DNA of 64,000 nucleotides from CAZUWH01 sp964624075 (lineage in GTDB: Bacteria; Pseudomonadota; Alphaproteobacteria; Rhodospirillales; Rhodospirillaceae), in contig CAZUWH010000001.1 of the NCBI GenBank assembly GCA_964624075.1, positions 186,001-250,000 of the forward strand. The letters run 5' to 3'. The position numbers and the translations under genes are program-made. The notes beneath the pieces were generated by a model, which saw only the letters and a list, made by a program, of their open reading frames with translations, was not told the DNA's origin and did no database searches. Shown one piece after another: positions 1 through 8,593 of the stretch (its first letter is position 1; the number at the start of each line of letters is the position of its first letter).

Positions 1-69
1 AAGGTGATCCATTCCCACGCATCCTTCTTCTTTGTTCCCGTTCCTTCTCAGACCGGCCTGTTCCCCTCG

Positions 70-708
70 TCACCTGCATCTCACCGCCATCACGGCATCC
101 TTGAAAACGCGCGTCAAACTCGCAACAGCGACAGAATCCAGATGATCGACATGAGGGAGTTCCTTTACCGGAATTCGACCATAATCTTCAAGGGCAGTGC
201 AATTAGGCGGGTTGGAAGGACCGTTCATCACCACGCCCAGCACCGTCAGCCCCCGGTTGCGCAAGGCTGCCAGCGACAGCAGGGTGTGATTGATGGTACC
301 AAGTCTGCTACGGGCCACCAGGACCACCGGCAGGCCCAGACGGGCCATCAGGTCGATCATCAGATGGCGCTCGTTCAAGGGCACCAGCACGCCCCCTGCG
401 CCTTCAACCACCAGCGGCCGCGTCGTGTGCGGCAATTGGAAGTGGTTTATATCGATCGTAATACCCTCGCGGCGGGCGGCCTCGTGCGGGGAGAGTGGCG
501 CCTGTAAGCCATGGATGCATGGATGAATCCGGTCCGCTGACACGCCTGTCAGATGGGCTACGGTGGCCGAGTCATCGGCCACTGCCAGTCCCGACTGTAC
601 CGGCTTCCAGTAATCTGCCTCTAGCGCCCGCACCAGACAGGCAGCCACCACTGTCTTGCCGACGTCGGTATCGGTGCCGGTGATGAACAAACTCCGCCAT
701 GATATCAT
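70..708 (-). CDS. bioD: Dethiobiotin synthetase BioD
   Basis: ATP-dependent closure of the ureido ring of dethiobiotin from 7,8-diaminopelargonic acid and CO2, the penultimate step of biotin synthesis; cytoplasmic. The 212-residue product has the BioD P-loop GTDTDVGKT at residues 11-19, directly after the first strand, and the VEGAGG switch motif near residue 100. I chose the ATG at 708 because GGAGGAG lies just upstream and because it overlaps the bioC stop in the classic ATGA arrangement, so the two genes are translationally coupled. It is the last gene of a minus-strand biotin operon. An upstream extension of 11 codons is open but has no ribosome site. Confidence 0.95.
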   Translation of the reverse strand: MISWRSLFITGTDTDVGKTVVAACLVRALEADYWKPVQSGLAVADDSATVAHLTGVSADRIHPCIHGLQAPLSPHEAARREGITIDINHFQLPHTTRPLVVEGAGGVLVPLNERHLMIDLMARLGLPVVLVARSRLGTINHTLLSLAALRNRGLTVLGVVMNGPSNPPNCTALEDYGRIPVKELPHVDHLDSVAVASLTRVFKDAVMAVRCR

Positions 709-1514
709 ATCTCCTCCTGTCCTGTGCCAAGCCGGTGCCACAGGCCATAGGCGACATGATAGCTGACGGTAGCGCCTGCGCCAAAGGCCCGCAACACCTG
801 CCGGAACGTTCCCGGTGCCAGTGGCCGCCGCTCACTGGTATGGGCGCCGATGGTCTTCAGGGTGGCAACGAAAGCACGGGCATCGGGATAGGCATGGCGG
901 ATCACCTCTCCGGCCACGGTTCCCTTGCCACCGGGTGGCAACTGCCGGTTCAGGGTGGCCAGGTCGGGATAGATCGGTGTGCCGGCTGTCACCCCCAGCC
1001 GGCGGTGGATCTCCACCCATTCCACAAAGGTGCCGGCAGCAAGCGTGGTGAAGGCGAGCCATCCTCCGCTCCGTGTCAACCAGGCAAGACGTTCCAGAGC
1101 GCCGGCCAGATCGTCGAACCATTGCATGGCCAGATTAGCACAGACCAGATCGAAGCCGGATGCCACAGCCGGCATCTCGCCATCCATGCAGGCGAACAGG
1201 AAGCGCTGATCAGGACCGAAATGGTCCCGGCAGCATGTCGCCATGGCCGGGGAAACGTCGGTGGCGAGCCATAAGGTAGGCTCCAGCCGATCCAGGACGG
1301 CACGCGTGAACAGGCCAGTTCCGCATCCGATCTCCAGTACGGTCGGATGGGCGGGCAGGTCGAGTCGTCTGATCCACTCGGCCAGATGGCAGCCGATCGT
1401 CTTCTGGACCACTGCTGCGGTGTCATAGAGGCAGGCGGCCTGCTCGAAGGCAGCAATAGCCTCTTTCTTGCGCTTGCTGATCAACGGAGTGCCGCCATGG
1501 CCGGAGGGCAGCAT
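705..1514 (-). CDS. bioC: Malonyl-ACP O-methyltransferase BioC
   Basis: SAM-dependent methyltransferase that methylates the free carboxyl of malonyl-ACP so that the fatty acid pathway can build pimeloyl-ACP methyl ester, the start of biotin synthesis. The product of about 269 residues has SAM motif I VLEIGCGTG near residues 59-67 and a BioC-like motif with NLAMQWFDD near residue 120. The start is uncertain: the ATG at 1514 overlaps the upstream esterase gene by about 34 nt, while the frame stays open to 1571. The stop overlaps the bioD start. Substrate assignment rests on the operon context plus the motif; general class I methyltransferases look similar. Confidence 0.9.
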   Translation of the reverse strand: MLPSGHGGTPLISKRKKEAIAAFEQAACLYDTAAVVQKTIGCHLAEWIRRLDLPAHPTVLEIGCGTGLFTRAVLDRLEPTLWLATDVSPAMATCCRDHFGPDQRFLFACMDGEMPAVASGFDLVCANLAMQWFDDLAGALERLAWLTRSGGWLAFTTLAAGTFVEWVEIHRRLGVTAGTPIYPDLATLNRQLPPGGKGTVAGEVIRHAYPDARAFVATLKTIGAHTSERRPLAPGTFRQVLRAFGAGATVSYHVAYGLWHRLGTGQEEI

Positions 1515-2242
1515 GAAAGCGTTTTGCCGCACGTGCGTTGGGCAAAGGCCCGGATGTGAGTGGTAACCCACGCTGCATGGGTAAGGGCCAGCAGATGTCC
1601 CCCCTCCGGCTGCCAGAGGATCTCCGCTTCGCGCCGTTCTCCAAAACAGGCCTCGGTCATGGCCGGGGGAACGATCGGGTCGATACGGCCAGCCAGTACC
1701 AGAAGCGGTGCCGGCTCAGCGGCAAGGGCAGGGCAGGCATCCCAGTCGCGCAGCCACAGAAGCCCTTCCCGCAGCCGGTCCGGCGGCAGCTGGTCGGGAA
1801 ACGATGTTTCCGGTGCGCCGCACCGCTCCAGAAATGCAGCCCGGACCACGGCGGGATCATGATCGAACCGGTGCAGCATCCGGTGCAGCAGGCGCGCCTC
1901 CACCCCGTGCGGAAAGTCGGGACCGGCCACGAAGCGGGTGAATCCGTTCACCGAGACCAGACCATCCCAGGCGAAAGGGCGCTGGTGCAGGAGCCATAAG
2001 AGTCCGGTTGAGTGGCCAACAGCCAAACGACATTCCACCGGTAGAAGAACATCAACCAACTTGCCAAGCTCAATAGTTGTAATCCTCAGCCGTGCGCCGG
2101 ACATCCGTTTCAGTTCGGTTTCCACTGATGCCCACAGGCTCCTGCCCAGCCCCCAGCCGGGCACGAGGATCACTTCCGCAAAGGGTTCCTCTCCGCCGGC
2201 ATTGTCGGGAGGAAAAGGTGTGATGCCTGCGGATCCATCCAT
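1481..2242 (-). CDS. Alpha/beta hydrolase, BioH-like pimeloyl-ACP methyl ester esterase
   Basis: Predicted serine esterase of 253 residues. An oxyanion-type LVPGWG segment sits near residues 26-31, the nucleophile elbow GHSTG puts Ser at about 78, Asp lies in AGRIDP near 188 and His in EGGH near 216, completing an alpha/beta-hydrolase triad. Its place between bioF and bioC argues that it removes the methyl group that BioC adds, releasing pimeloyl-ACP for BioF, the job of BioH. Bacteria use several unrelated or distant esterases here (BioH, BioG, BioJ, BioK), so I give no symbol. The ATG at 2242 is preceded by GGATGAGG; a longer start at 2329 is possible. Confidence 0.8.
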   Translation of the reverse strand: MDGSAGITPFPPDNAGGEEPFAEVILVPGWGLGRSLWASVETELKRMSGARLRITTIELGKLVDVLLPVECRLAVGHSTGLLWLLHQRPFAWDGLVSVNGFTRFVAGPDFPHGVEARLLHRMLHRFDHDPAVVRAAFLERCGAPETSFPDQLPPDRLREGLLWLRDWDACPALAAEPAPLLVLAGRIDPIVPPAMTEACFGERREAEILWQPEGGHLLALTHAAWVTTHIRAFAQRTCGKTLSCCPPAMAALR

Positions 2243-2367
2243 AACCGTGACCTCATCCTTGTCATCGTTTCGTACGCAGGAGATCGACGTTTCCGGGCCC
2301 ATCGATCGGGGCGGGGTATTTCCATACATGGCGGTACGCTTCCCGGACGATATCTGACTGTGGGAGG

Positions 2368-2394
2368 GCGGGGGAGGGCAAGCCTCTCCCCCGC
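2368..2394 (-). other. GC-rich hairpin between bioF and the esterase gene
   Basis: Nine perfectly paired bases, 2368-2376 with 2386-2394, around a nine-base loop, in the only sizeable gap (about 220 bp) of the biotin operon. No T-run follows in either direction, so it is not a standard Rho-independent terminator. It may be an mRNA-stabilising structure or a repeat remnant. Confidence 0.35.
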
Positions 2395-2466
2395 ATTTCG
2401 TGGTTCATGACGCGACAACTAAACATGGGGAACGCGTGCCTCCTGCCTCTCTGCCGAAACCGTCCG

Positions 2467-3663
2467 TCATGAAGCGGCTCTGTGCTGGAAGGTGGCCAGC
2501 GCCGGAACAGCCGCTAGCAAGCGGTCGAGAGCGGCTTCGTCATGCATCGCGTTGATGGCAAAACGAATCCGGCTGCTGCCAGCCGGTACGGTGGGGGGAC
2601 GGATGGCCAGGGCGAGCAGGCCGTACGCCTCCGCAAGAACCCGGCTGGCTGCCAGGGTGACAGCTTCGTCTCCCAGCACGACCGGTACGATCTGTGTCGA
2701 GGAGCCGGCAAAGGAAAGCCCGGCCGCTGTCAGAGCGGCCCGCAGACGGGCTGCGGTGGCCAGTACCCGTGCCCGTTCCGCATCCAGACGCGGTACCAGC
2801 TCAAGGGCGGCGTCCATGGCGCCCAGGACCGGCGGCGGGAGGGCGGTGGAATAGATGAATCCGGCGCAGCGGTTGACCAGATAGTCTTTCAGCCGGTGCG
2901 AACACGCCACATAGGCCCCAAACCCACCCAGCGCTTTACTGAAGGTCCCCATGATCACATCCACCCGTCCGTGGGCCTCGGCCGCTACCAGGCCGGCCCC
3001 TCCCGGCCCGAACAGGCCGGTGGCGTGGGCCTCGTCCACGTACAGCACCGCCCCGAAACGATCGGCCAGAGTGGCAAGACGCGCCAGGTCGGCTCGGTCG
3101 CCGTCCATGCTGAACACCGATTCGGTGAGAATGAAGGGCTGTCGACCTGGCCGGGCATGTTTCTGCAGAAGGGACTCCAGGTGATCGAGATCATTGTGGT
3201 GGAACCGGATCTGATGCACGCCCGCTGCCGCACACCCCTGGTGCAGGCTGGCATGCATCAGGCGGTCGGCCAGGACCACTGGCTCGGCGGCGAGTAGGTC
3301 AGGATCGAGCAGGGCCGGCAGGATGGTGCTATTGGCCTGAAAGCCAGAATTCAGGATCAGGGCCGCTTCGGTTCCCTTGAAGGCGGCGAGCCGCGTCTCG
3401 ACCTGTTCATGCAGGGCAAGGGTGCCACACACCAGGCGCGAAGCCGTAGCGCCGATACCATGGGCCCCGGCCCACGCACGAGCCCGTTCGATCAGCCGCG
3501 GATGGCCGGCCAACCCAAGGTAGTTGTTGGACGAAAAATTCAGCAGTATCCGTCCTCCCTGTCGGACGATTGCCCCTGGACCGGACTGGACCGACCGCAG
3601 GACCCGCCGCTGTGCCTTCAGGGTGTCAAGAAAATCCTGCGCTCTTTGGTCCAATCTGTTCAT
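2467..3663 (-). CDS. bioF: 8-amino-7-oxononanoate synthase BioF
   Basis: PLP enzyme that condenses pimeloyl-ACP with alanine to give 8-amino-7-oxononanoate. The 398-residue length is typical. The NYLGL motif is near residues 47-51, the VDEAHATG motif near 209-216, and the PLP lysine lies in GTFSKALGG at residue 243. It starts only 16 bp after the cysK stop, so it is almost certainly cotranscribed with cysK; the bioC-bioD pair follows. No bioB or bioA is inside the window. It could be confused with the related KBL or ALAS enzymes, but the biotin neighbours settle the assignment. Confidence 0.95.
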   Translation of the reverse strand: MNRLDQRAQDFLDTLKAQRRVLRSVQSGPGAIVRQGGRILLNFSSNNYLGLAGHPRLIERARAWAGAHGIGATASRLVCGTLALHEQVETRLAAFKGTEAALILNSGFQANSTILPALLDPDLLAAEPVVLADRLMHASLHQGCAAAGVHQIRFHHNDLDHLESLLQKHARPGRQPFILTESVFSMDGDRADLARLATLADRFGAVLYVDEAHATGLFGPGGAGLVAAEAHGRVDVIMGTFSKALGGFGAYVACSHRLKDYLVNRCAGFIYSTALPPPVLGAMDAALELVPRLDAERARVLATAARLRAALTAAGLSFAGSSTQIVPVVLGDEAVTLAASRVLAEAYGLLALAIRPPTVPAGSSRIRFAINAMHDEAALDRLLAAVPALATFQHRAAS

Positions 3664-3679
3664 GGATGCGTCAGGGCCA

Positions 3680-4648
3680 TCAATCGAACAGCGGTGTTGA
3701 CAGATAACGTTCGGCGAAGCTAGGTAGGATGACGACCACCTGACGTCCGGCTAGGGCAGGACGTTGCGCCACTTCCAGCGCCGCGGCGATGGCTGCGCCA
3801 GAGGAAATCCCGACTGGCAGGCCCTCCAGCCGGGCGGCCTTGCGGGCCATGGTAAAGGCGGTTTCGTTACCAATCTGCAGGATTTCGTCGATCAGTTCGG
3901 TCTGCAGGACCCTGGGCACGAAACCGGCCCCAATCCCTTGAATCTTGTGGGGGCCCGGCGCACCGCCCGACAGCACCGGGCTGTCCTCAGGTTCCACGGC
4001 CACCATGTGGAGGGCGGGATTGCGTGGTTTCAGGGCCTGGGCGAGGCCGGTCAGTGTGCCACCCGTGCCAACGCCCGAAACGATCACATCCACCTGTCCA
4101 CCGGTATCGCGCCAGATTTCCTCGGCGGTGGTGCGGGCGTGGACCGCCGGATTGGCCGGATTGTCGAACTGCTGCAAGATGATGGCATTGGGAAGGCTGG
4201 CCGCCAACTCCTCGGCCCGCTGGACGGCGCCGGTCATGCCCCGGGCTGCCGGGGTCAATTCGATTTTGGCACCGAGAAGCTGAAGCATCTTGCGCCGTTC
4301 CAGCGACATGCTTTCCGGCATGGTCAGGATCAGCCGGTAGCCCTTGGCAGCACAAACGAAGGCAAGTGCGATCCCTGTGTTGCCGGACGTCGGTTCGATC
4401 AGAACGGTATCGAGCGACAACCGCCCTGCGACTTCGGCGGCCTCGATCATGGCCAGGCCGATCCGGTCCTTGACTGAATTCAAGGGATTGAAGAATTCAC
4501 ACTTGCCCAGCACTTCGGCAACGCATCCGGCTTCTTCTGCCAGCTTTTTTATGCGCACAAGAGGCGTAGCCCCGATGGTTTCGGCAATGGAATCATAAAT
4601 GCGTCCGCGAAACTCTCCTGATGTCGCGGCCTTGAGCGCAACGGTCAT
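3680..4648 (-). CDS. cysK: Cysteine synthase A (O-acetylserine sulfhydrylase)
   Basis: PLP enzyme that makes cysteine from O-acetylserine and sulfide. The 322-residue product shows the PLP lysine in NSVKDRIG at residue 60, the substrate loop TSGNTG at about 87-92, the phosphate-binding GVGTGG glycine loop near 180, and a CysK-type end with ERYLST. It heads the biotin gene cluster, 16 bp from bioF, and follows a divergent-length gap of about 170 bp after an Rrf2 regulator. Co-expression with biotin genes is plausible because biotin synthase consumes sulfur derived from cysteine, but this is inference. CysM is less likely given the length and the C-terminal motif. Confidence 0.94.
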   Translation of the reverse strand: MTVALKAATSGEFRGRIYDSIAETIGATPLVRIKKLAEEAGCVAEVLGKCEFFNPLNSVKDRIGLAMIEAAEVAGRLSLDTVLIEPTSGNTGIALAFVCAAKGYRLILTMPESMSLERRKMLQLLGAKIELTPAARGMTGAVQRAEELAASLPNAIILQQFDNPANPAVHARTTAEEIWRDTGGQVDVIVSGVGTGGTLTGLAQALKPRNPALHMVAVEPEDSPVLSGGAPGPHKIQGIGAGFVPRVLQTELIDEILQIGNETAFTMARKAARLEGLPVGISSGAAIAAALEVAQRPALAGRQVVVILPSFAERYLSTPLFD

Positions 4649-4818
4649 GGCGTTGATGTCCTTTTTCTGTCATGCTTTCTAAAAGGCGGTCATCCCCTTA
4701 CCCCGGCCTCTGGGCTGGCGTGGAGACCCCGGGCAAACGACCGCATCCTCCGCCAGGGACCTGCACCACGGCACACCAGCCCGTTCCATTCCTGTTACGA
4801 TATTGATGAAATTCCGTT

Positions 4819-5274
4819 TCAGATGTTGAAGTCGAGCTTTTCCCGCCCCTCGCTCGGTAAACCGTTCTTGTAGGCCTTCATGCACAGATCATCGACAGTA
4901 ATGGCATCGAGCCTTCGCATGATCTCGTCCTGAAGATCCCCCCACATGGGCCGGATGACCTGGCGTCCCAGATCCGAAGCCGGCAGCTCACTGAACGTAT
5001 CTTCCGGTGCTTCCATGGCGCGAATGACACGCACAATCTCACCGACCGAAATGCGGCGACGCTCGCGGGCCAGGCGATATCCCCCCCGCGGGCCGCGGAC
5101 TCCGACTAGGATGTCACTGCGCACCAGATGTTGCAGGGTCTGCTCCAGATAACGGCGGGGAATGCCCTGACGACGGGTAATTTCCCGGCTTTGTACCGGT
5201 TCTCCGCCCGCGTGATAGGCAATGTCGAGTACTGCCTCGATGGCGAACAGCAGCTTCTTGGACGGTCTCAGCAT
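4819..5274 (-). CDS. Rrf2-family transcriptional regulator, cysteine-poor
   Basis: DNA-binding winged-helix protein of 151 residues. The N-terminal half has the Rrf2 pattern: a recognition helix with ITRRQGIPRRYLEQ near residues 32-45, then the wing VRGPRGGYRLAR near 58-69. The IscR or RirA triplet of Fe-S cysteines expected near residues 90-110 is absent; the only cysteine is in DLCMKAY near the end. It therefore probably senses something other than an Fe-S cluster, as CymR does with CysK. Lying just upstream of cysK on the same strand, it is a candidate cysteine-metabolism regulator. Its ATG overlaps the coaBC stop by seven bases (ATGCTGA). Confidence 0.85.
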   Translation of the reverse strand: MLRPSKKLLFAIEAVLDIAYHAGGEPVQSREITRRQGIPRRYLEQTLQHLVRSDILVGVRGPRGGYRLARERRRISVGEIVRVIRAMEAPEDTFSELPASDLGRQVIRPMWGDLQDEIMRRLDAITVDDLCMKAYKNGLPSEGREKLDFNI

Positions 5275-6500
5275 GTCTGATCCTCTGAACTCGTTTCCGT
5301 CAGAGCCGCGGCAATGCGGTCAGCCAGGGCTTCCGCGACCCCGGCCTTTGTCAGGGTGGGCCAGCTGGTGGTGCCATCTGCCGTGATCAGATGGATGGTG
5401 TTGGTGTTTCCCCCGAAGGTGTCGGTGCCGGTGGAAACGTCGTTGGCCACGATCCAGTCGCATCTTTTGGCATGCCGCTTACGGCGGGCATTGTCGAGCA
5501 GCGCCTCAGTTTCGGCTGCAAATCCCACGACCAGGACCGGTCGTCGCGGACCTAGCTGACTCAAGGTGCCCAGGATATCCGGATTGAGGGCCAGAGACAG
5601 GGTGGGAGGCGTTTCGTCTGCCCCCTTTTTCAGCTTATGCCGACTTGCGTTGGCCACCCGCCAGTCGGCCACGGCAGCAGCGCACACAGCCACATCGACG
5701 GGCAAGGCCGCCTCGCAGGCTGCTAGCATCGCGCGCGCGCTTTCGACATGGATCGTGTTGGTGCCAACCGGATCAGGCAAGGCCGTCGGACCACTGACCA
5801 GCGTCACCTGTGCCCCGTGCCTGGCCAGGGCGGCTGCGATGGCATGACCCTGGCGGCCGGAAGAGCGATTGGCGATGTAGCGAACCGGGTCAATGGCTTC
5901 AAAAGTAGGGCCGCTGGTGACAAGGGCCCGTCGTCCGGTCAGGGAGAACGTTCGTCTGCTGGTCAGCAGCGACTCGATGGCGGCCAGAATCTCGGGCACC
6001 TCGGCCATGCGGCCTTCGCCTTCCTCCCCGCAGGCCAGGGCGCCGCACGCCGGACCAACGCGATGCACGCCGCGTGCCTCCAGCATGGCCAGATTGCTCC
6101 GCGTGGCCGGATGACACCACATTTGCACGTTCATGGCCGGTGCCACCAGGATAGGCCGGTTGGTGGCGAGCAGGGTGGTCGAGGCCAGATCATCGGCCAG
6201 ACCGTGGACCATCTTGGCCAGCAGATCGGCCGTTGCCGGTGCCACCACGACCAGTTCGGCTTCCCGCGACAGGCGGATGTGGCCCATTTCAGTTTCGTCC
6301 TTCAGGGAGAACAAATTCTGATAGACCGGTGTGCCGGACAACGCCGCCAGTGCCAGGGGTGTTACGAAACGGGCACCCGCCTCGGTCAGAACGCAGCGCA
6401 CGCCCACCGCCTGTTCCCGCAGTCGGCGGATCAGATCCAGCGTTTTGTAGGCGGCAATGCCACCGGCTATGATCAGGAGCACCCCTTGGCCCTGGCTCAC
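5268..6500 (-). CDS. coaBC: Bifunctional phosphopantothenoylcysteine decarboxylase / phosphopantothenate-cysteine ligase
   Basis: Coenzyme A synthesis: the CoaB half joins cysteine to 4'-phosphopantothenate and the CoaC half decarboxylates it with FMN. The N-terminal flavoprotein domain starts with the IAGGIAAYK motif and holds PAMNVQMW near residue 120; the catalytic cysteine lies in the CGEEGEGRM flap near 160. The C-terminal CoaB domain has TSGPTFEAIDPVRYIANRS near 190-205 and the GFAAET and KKCDW-like region (KRCDWIVAND). I prefer the GTG at 6500 with an AGGA upstream; the frame is open to an ATG at 6560, which would add an unconserved 20-residue tail. The 3' end overlaps the Rrf2 gene. 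Confidence 0.94.
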   Translation of the reverse strand: MSQGQGVLLIIAGGIAAYKTLDLIRRLREQAVGVRCVLTEAGARFVTPLALAALSGTPVYQNLFSLKDETEMGHIRLSREAELVVVAPATADLLAKMVHGLADDLASTTLLATNRPILVAPAMNVQMWCHPATRSNLAMLEARGVHRVGPACGALACGEEGEGRMAEVPEILAAIESLLTSRRTFSLTGRRALVTSGPTFEAIDPVRYIANRSSGRQGHAIAAALARHGAQVTLVSGPTALPDPVGTNTIHVESARAMLAACEAALPVDVAVCAAAVADWRVANASRHKLKKGADETPPTLSLALNPDILGTLSQLGPRRPVLVVGFAAETEALLDNARRKRHAKRCDWIVANDVSTGTDTFGGNTNTIHLITADGTTSWPTLTKAGVAEALADRIAAALTETSSEDQTC

Positions 6501-6576
6501 GGTCCTTGTCCTGAGAGTTGTACAAAATATACCGTTATTACTGAAGGAATCCCGGGTCAACTGTCATAATACTCTT

Positions 6577-6722
6577 GAGCCTTGATTGTGACCGCCCTCA
6601 GGCGCCGGCGGGGCCGCCTCCGCGGCCCTTGGCTTTTTTCGCGCGCCATGCGGCGCGCCCCCCCGCTGCGGCGGACATTTGAGCGTGTGCCACGATTGAC
6701 GCTCGTTGGTATAATGCGGAAT
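6577..6722. repeat. Dispersed repeat family 1, copy a
   Basis: The gap 6561-7023 (463 bp) has no gene. Its left part matches the segment at 34293-34407: both run GCCTTGAT-GTGACC-CCCTCAGGCGCCGG, then a GC-rich palindromic block CCGCGGCCCTTGGC, then a short inverted GAGCG/CGCTC pair. The rest of the gap has a second short relative at 6837-6870 and an inverted repeat at about 6797-6832 that shares TTATACGGTTTCCGGAAA with 33468-33485 in opposite orientation. Confidence 0.7.
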
Positions 6723-6796
6723 CTGGAAGGTTTCTGGACTCCGGGCCCGCAACGCGGGCCAGTGCCCCTGCGCCTAGCGATTGAGAGCAGGTTTTC

Positions 6797-6832
6797 GGAA
6801 AGTCCTCGGACTTTCCGGAAACCGTATAACCT
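6797..6832. repeat. Palindromic repeat shared with a chemoreceptor pseudogene
   Basis: The palindromic core CGGAAAGTCCTCGGACTTTCCG is followed by GAAACCGTATAA. The reverse complement of its end (TTATACGGTTTCCGGAAA) occurs again at 33468-33485 inside a decayed chemoreceptor gene, next to another palindromic TTTCCGG. This points to a small mobile or REP-like palindrome. Confidence 0.55.
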
Positions 6833-7023
6833 ACGCGTCTTGATCATAACCGATCAAAATCCCTCTCAAGCGCCAGATGGTATCCTCCGGGCGATACGGA
6901 TTCCGGAACATGTGTGAATAGCAGCGGGCAAGTATCCCGCCTAGCCATCATCGCGGGCGAGGCATCCACTCTCCCGGGGGCTACCTTTTACTTCAAGGAC
7001 AGAACCGATGCCGGCCATCTCCG

Positions 7024-8565
7024 TCAGCGGCTGAGAAGCAGGACGACCAGGAGCACCACTAGAGTCCATGGCAACATTGTTATAATCGCTGAACGTGTAC
7101 CACGCCGTCCTATAAGTTCAGCGAGCGTTTCCGGGTGCAATCTCAAGCCTCCACTGCCGAACATGGCAGCCGTTCGTTCGGAGTAGGCGATCAACCGGGG
7201 GATTTTTTCGAAGGAAGAGGCAATGTCCGATACCACCTGCCGCAGCCGGGCCTCGGGTCCCAAGGTTTCGCGAATCCAGTTCTCGATCAAGGGATGGGCA
7301 AGCGTCCACATGTTCACATCGGGAGCCAAGTGTCGGCCAATTCCCTCGGCGGTGATCATGGTTTTCTGCAACAAAAGAAGCTGTGGCTGTGTTTCCATGC
7401 CAAAAGTCTCGGTCACCTTGAACAGATGTCCAAGCAGGCGGCCAATGGAAATTTCGTTCATGGGGCGACCGAAAATGGGCTCGGCCACCGAACGGCAGGC
7501 CTGGGTGAAAGCATCCACCGACCGATCGGCAGGCACGTAGCCGGCCTCGAAGTGAATCTCGGCCACCCGACGATAGTCGGCAGTCAGAAATCCTAAGAGC
7601 ATTTCACCGAGATAGCGACGGGTCTGGTGATCGACACGGCCAGTGATGCCGAAGTCAACCAGGATTACCTCCCCCTTCGGTCCGACGAACATGTTGCCGG
7701 GATGCAGATCGCCATGAAAAAAGCCGTCGCGGAAGACCATGTTGAAAAAGGCATTGGCTGTCCGCGCCACCACCTCGCGCGGCTCGATTCCGATATTGAG
7801 CAGGGCATCGCGTTCATCAATGGCGATTCCATGCACCCGTTCCACCGTTAGCACCCGCTGCGAGGTCCGCCGCCAGTCGACGGCCGGGATGCGAAAAGAG
7901 GGATCGTCGGCGAAATTGTCGGCGAATTCGGCGGCAGCGGCCGCCTCGAAACGTAGGTCCATTTCCATCTCGACCGTTTGTTCGAAAGCACCAACGGCTT
8001 CGACCGGTTTCAGGCGGCGGATGCTGGGCTGGGTGCGTTCGATCAGTTCGGCCAGCCAATAGAACACCTCGAAATCGCGTGCAAAGGCTTCGCGAACCTC
8101 CGGTCGCAAGACCTTGACGGCCACTTCCGCGCCTTCGCTGGTGACGGCAAAGTGCACCTGGGCGATGGAAGCGGCCGCAATCGGCACTGGATCGAAGCTG
8201 CCGTATACCGTCTCCAGGGGACGGTCGAAATCCTCTTCGATGATCATCCTGGCCTGTGCGAAAGAGAACGGTGGCAGCCGGTCTTGCAGAGTGGTGAGGT
8301 CGGCGGCCACCTCTTCGCCAATGAGATCGGGCCGTGTAGACAGGGCCTGCCCCAGCTTGATGAAACTGGGGCCGAGCTCCGTCAGTGCAGTTGCCAGGCG
8401 CTGGCCAGGTCTGGTTCCGTTCTTCCGGCGGCGGTTGATCAGCCGGAAGACATAGACCGGGTCACGCATGGCCCCGATCCGTTCCAGGGGAAACAAGGCG
8501 TCGTGGCACGCCAGCACGTTCATGATCTGGAACAGACGGCGGATATTGCGGATGGCGCGGATCAT
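7024..8565 (-). CDS. ubiB: UbiB protein kinase-like ATPase for ubiquinone synthesis
   Basis: Atypical kinase-fold membrane ATPase of the ABC1/COQ8 family that supports ubiquinone biosynthesis. The product is about 513 residues. The family-diagnostic KxGQ motif is in FIKLGQALSTRPD near residue 70, followed by an Ala-rich loop AAASIAQVH, the ion-pair lysine in VAVKVLRPE, the catalytic loop HGDLHPGN near 275 and the DFG motif in VDFGITGR. The last 25 residues form a hydrophobic membrane anchor. I chose the ATG at 8565 because it follows ubiE by 28 bp; an ATG at 8625 would overlap the ubiE end. It forms an operon with ubiE. Confidence 0.93.
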   Translation of the reverse strand: MIRAIRNIRRLFQIMNVLACHDALFPLERIGAMRDPVYVFRLINRRRKNGTRPGQRLATALTELGPSFIKLGQALSTRPDLIGEEVAADLTTLQDRLPPFSFAQARMIIEEDFDRPLETVYGSFDPVPIAAASIAQVHFAVTSEGAEVAVKVLRPEVREAFARDFEVFYWLAELIERTQPSIRRLKPVEAVGAFEQTVEMEMDLRFEAAAAAEFADNFADDPSFRIPAVDWRRTSQRVLTVERVHGIAIDERDALLNIGIEPREVVARTANAFFNMVFRDGFFHGDLHPGNMFVGPKGEVILVDFGITGRVDHQTRRYLGEMLLGFLTADYRRVAEIHFEAGYVPADRSVDAFTQACRSVAEPIFGRPMNEISIGRLLGHLFKVTETFGMETQPQLLLLQKTMITAEGIGRHLAPDVNMWTLAHPLIENWIRETLGPEARLRQVVSDIASSFEKIPRLIAYSERTAAMFGSGGLRLHPETLAELIGRRGTRSAIITMLPWTLVVLLVVLLLSR

Positions 8566-8593
8566 CGACCGGACTCGCAGGCGAAACGACAGG

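Noticed and set aside
1..69. Another biotin gene at the left edge
   Set aside because: The 69 bases after the bioD stop show no conserved coding signal; any bioA or bioB would lie outside the window.
2542..3297. Long plus-strand frame opposite bioF
   Set aside because: Antisense shadow of a well-conserved gene; the Gln/Gly-rich translation has no family features.
4679..4885. Open frame between cysK and the Rrf2 gene
   Set aside because: It overlaps the Rrf2 3' end in another frame, and its composition is that of a shadow frame.
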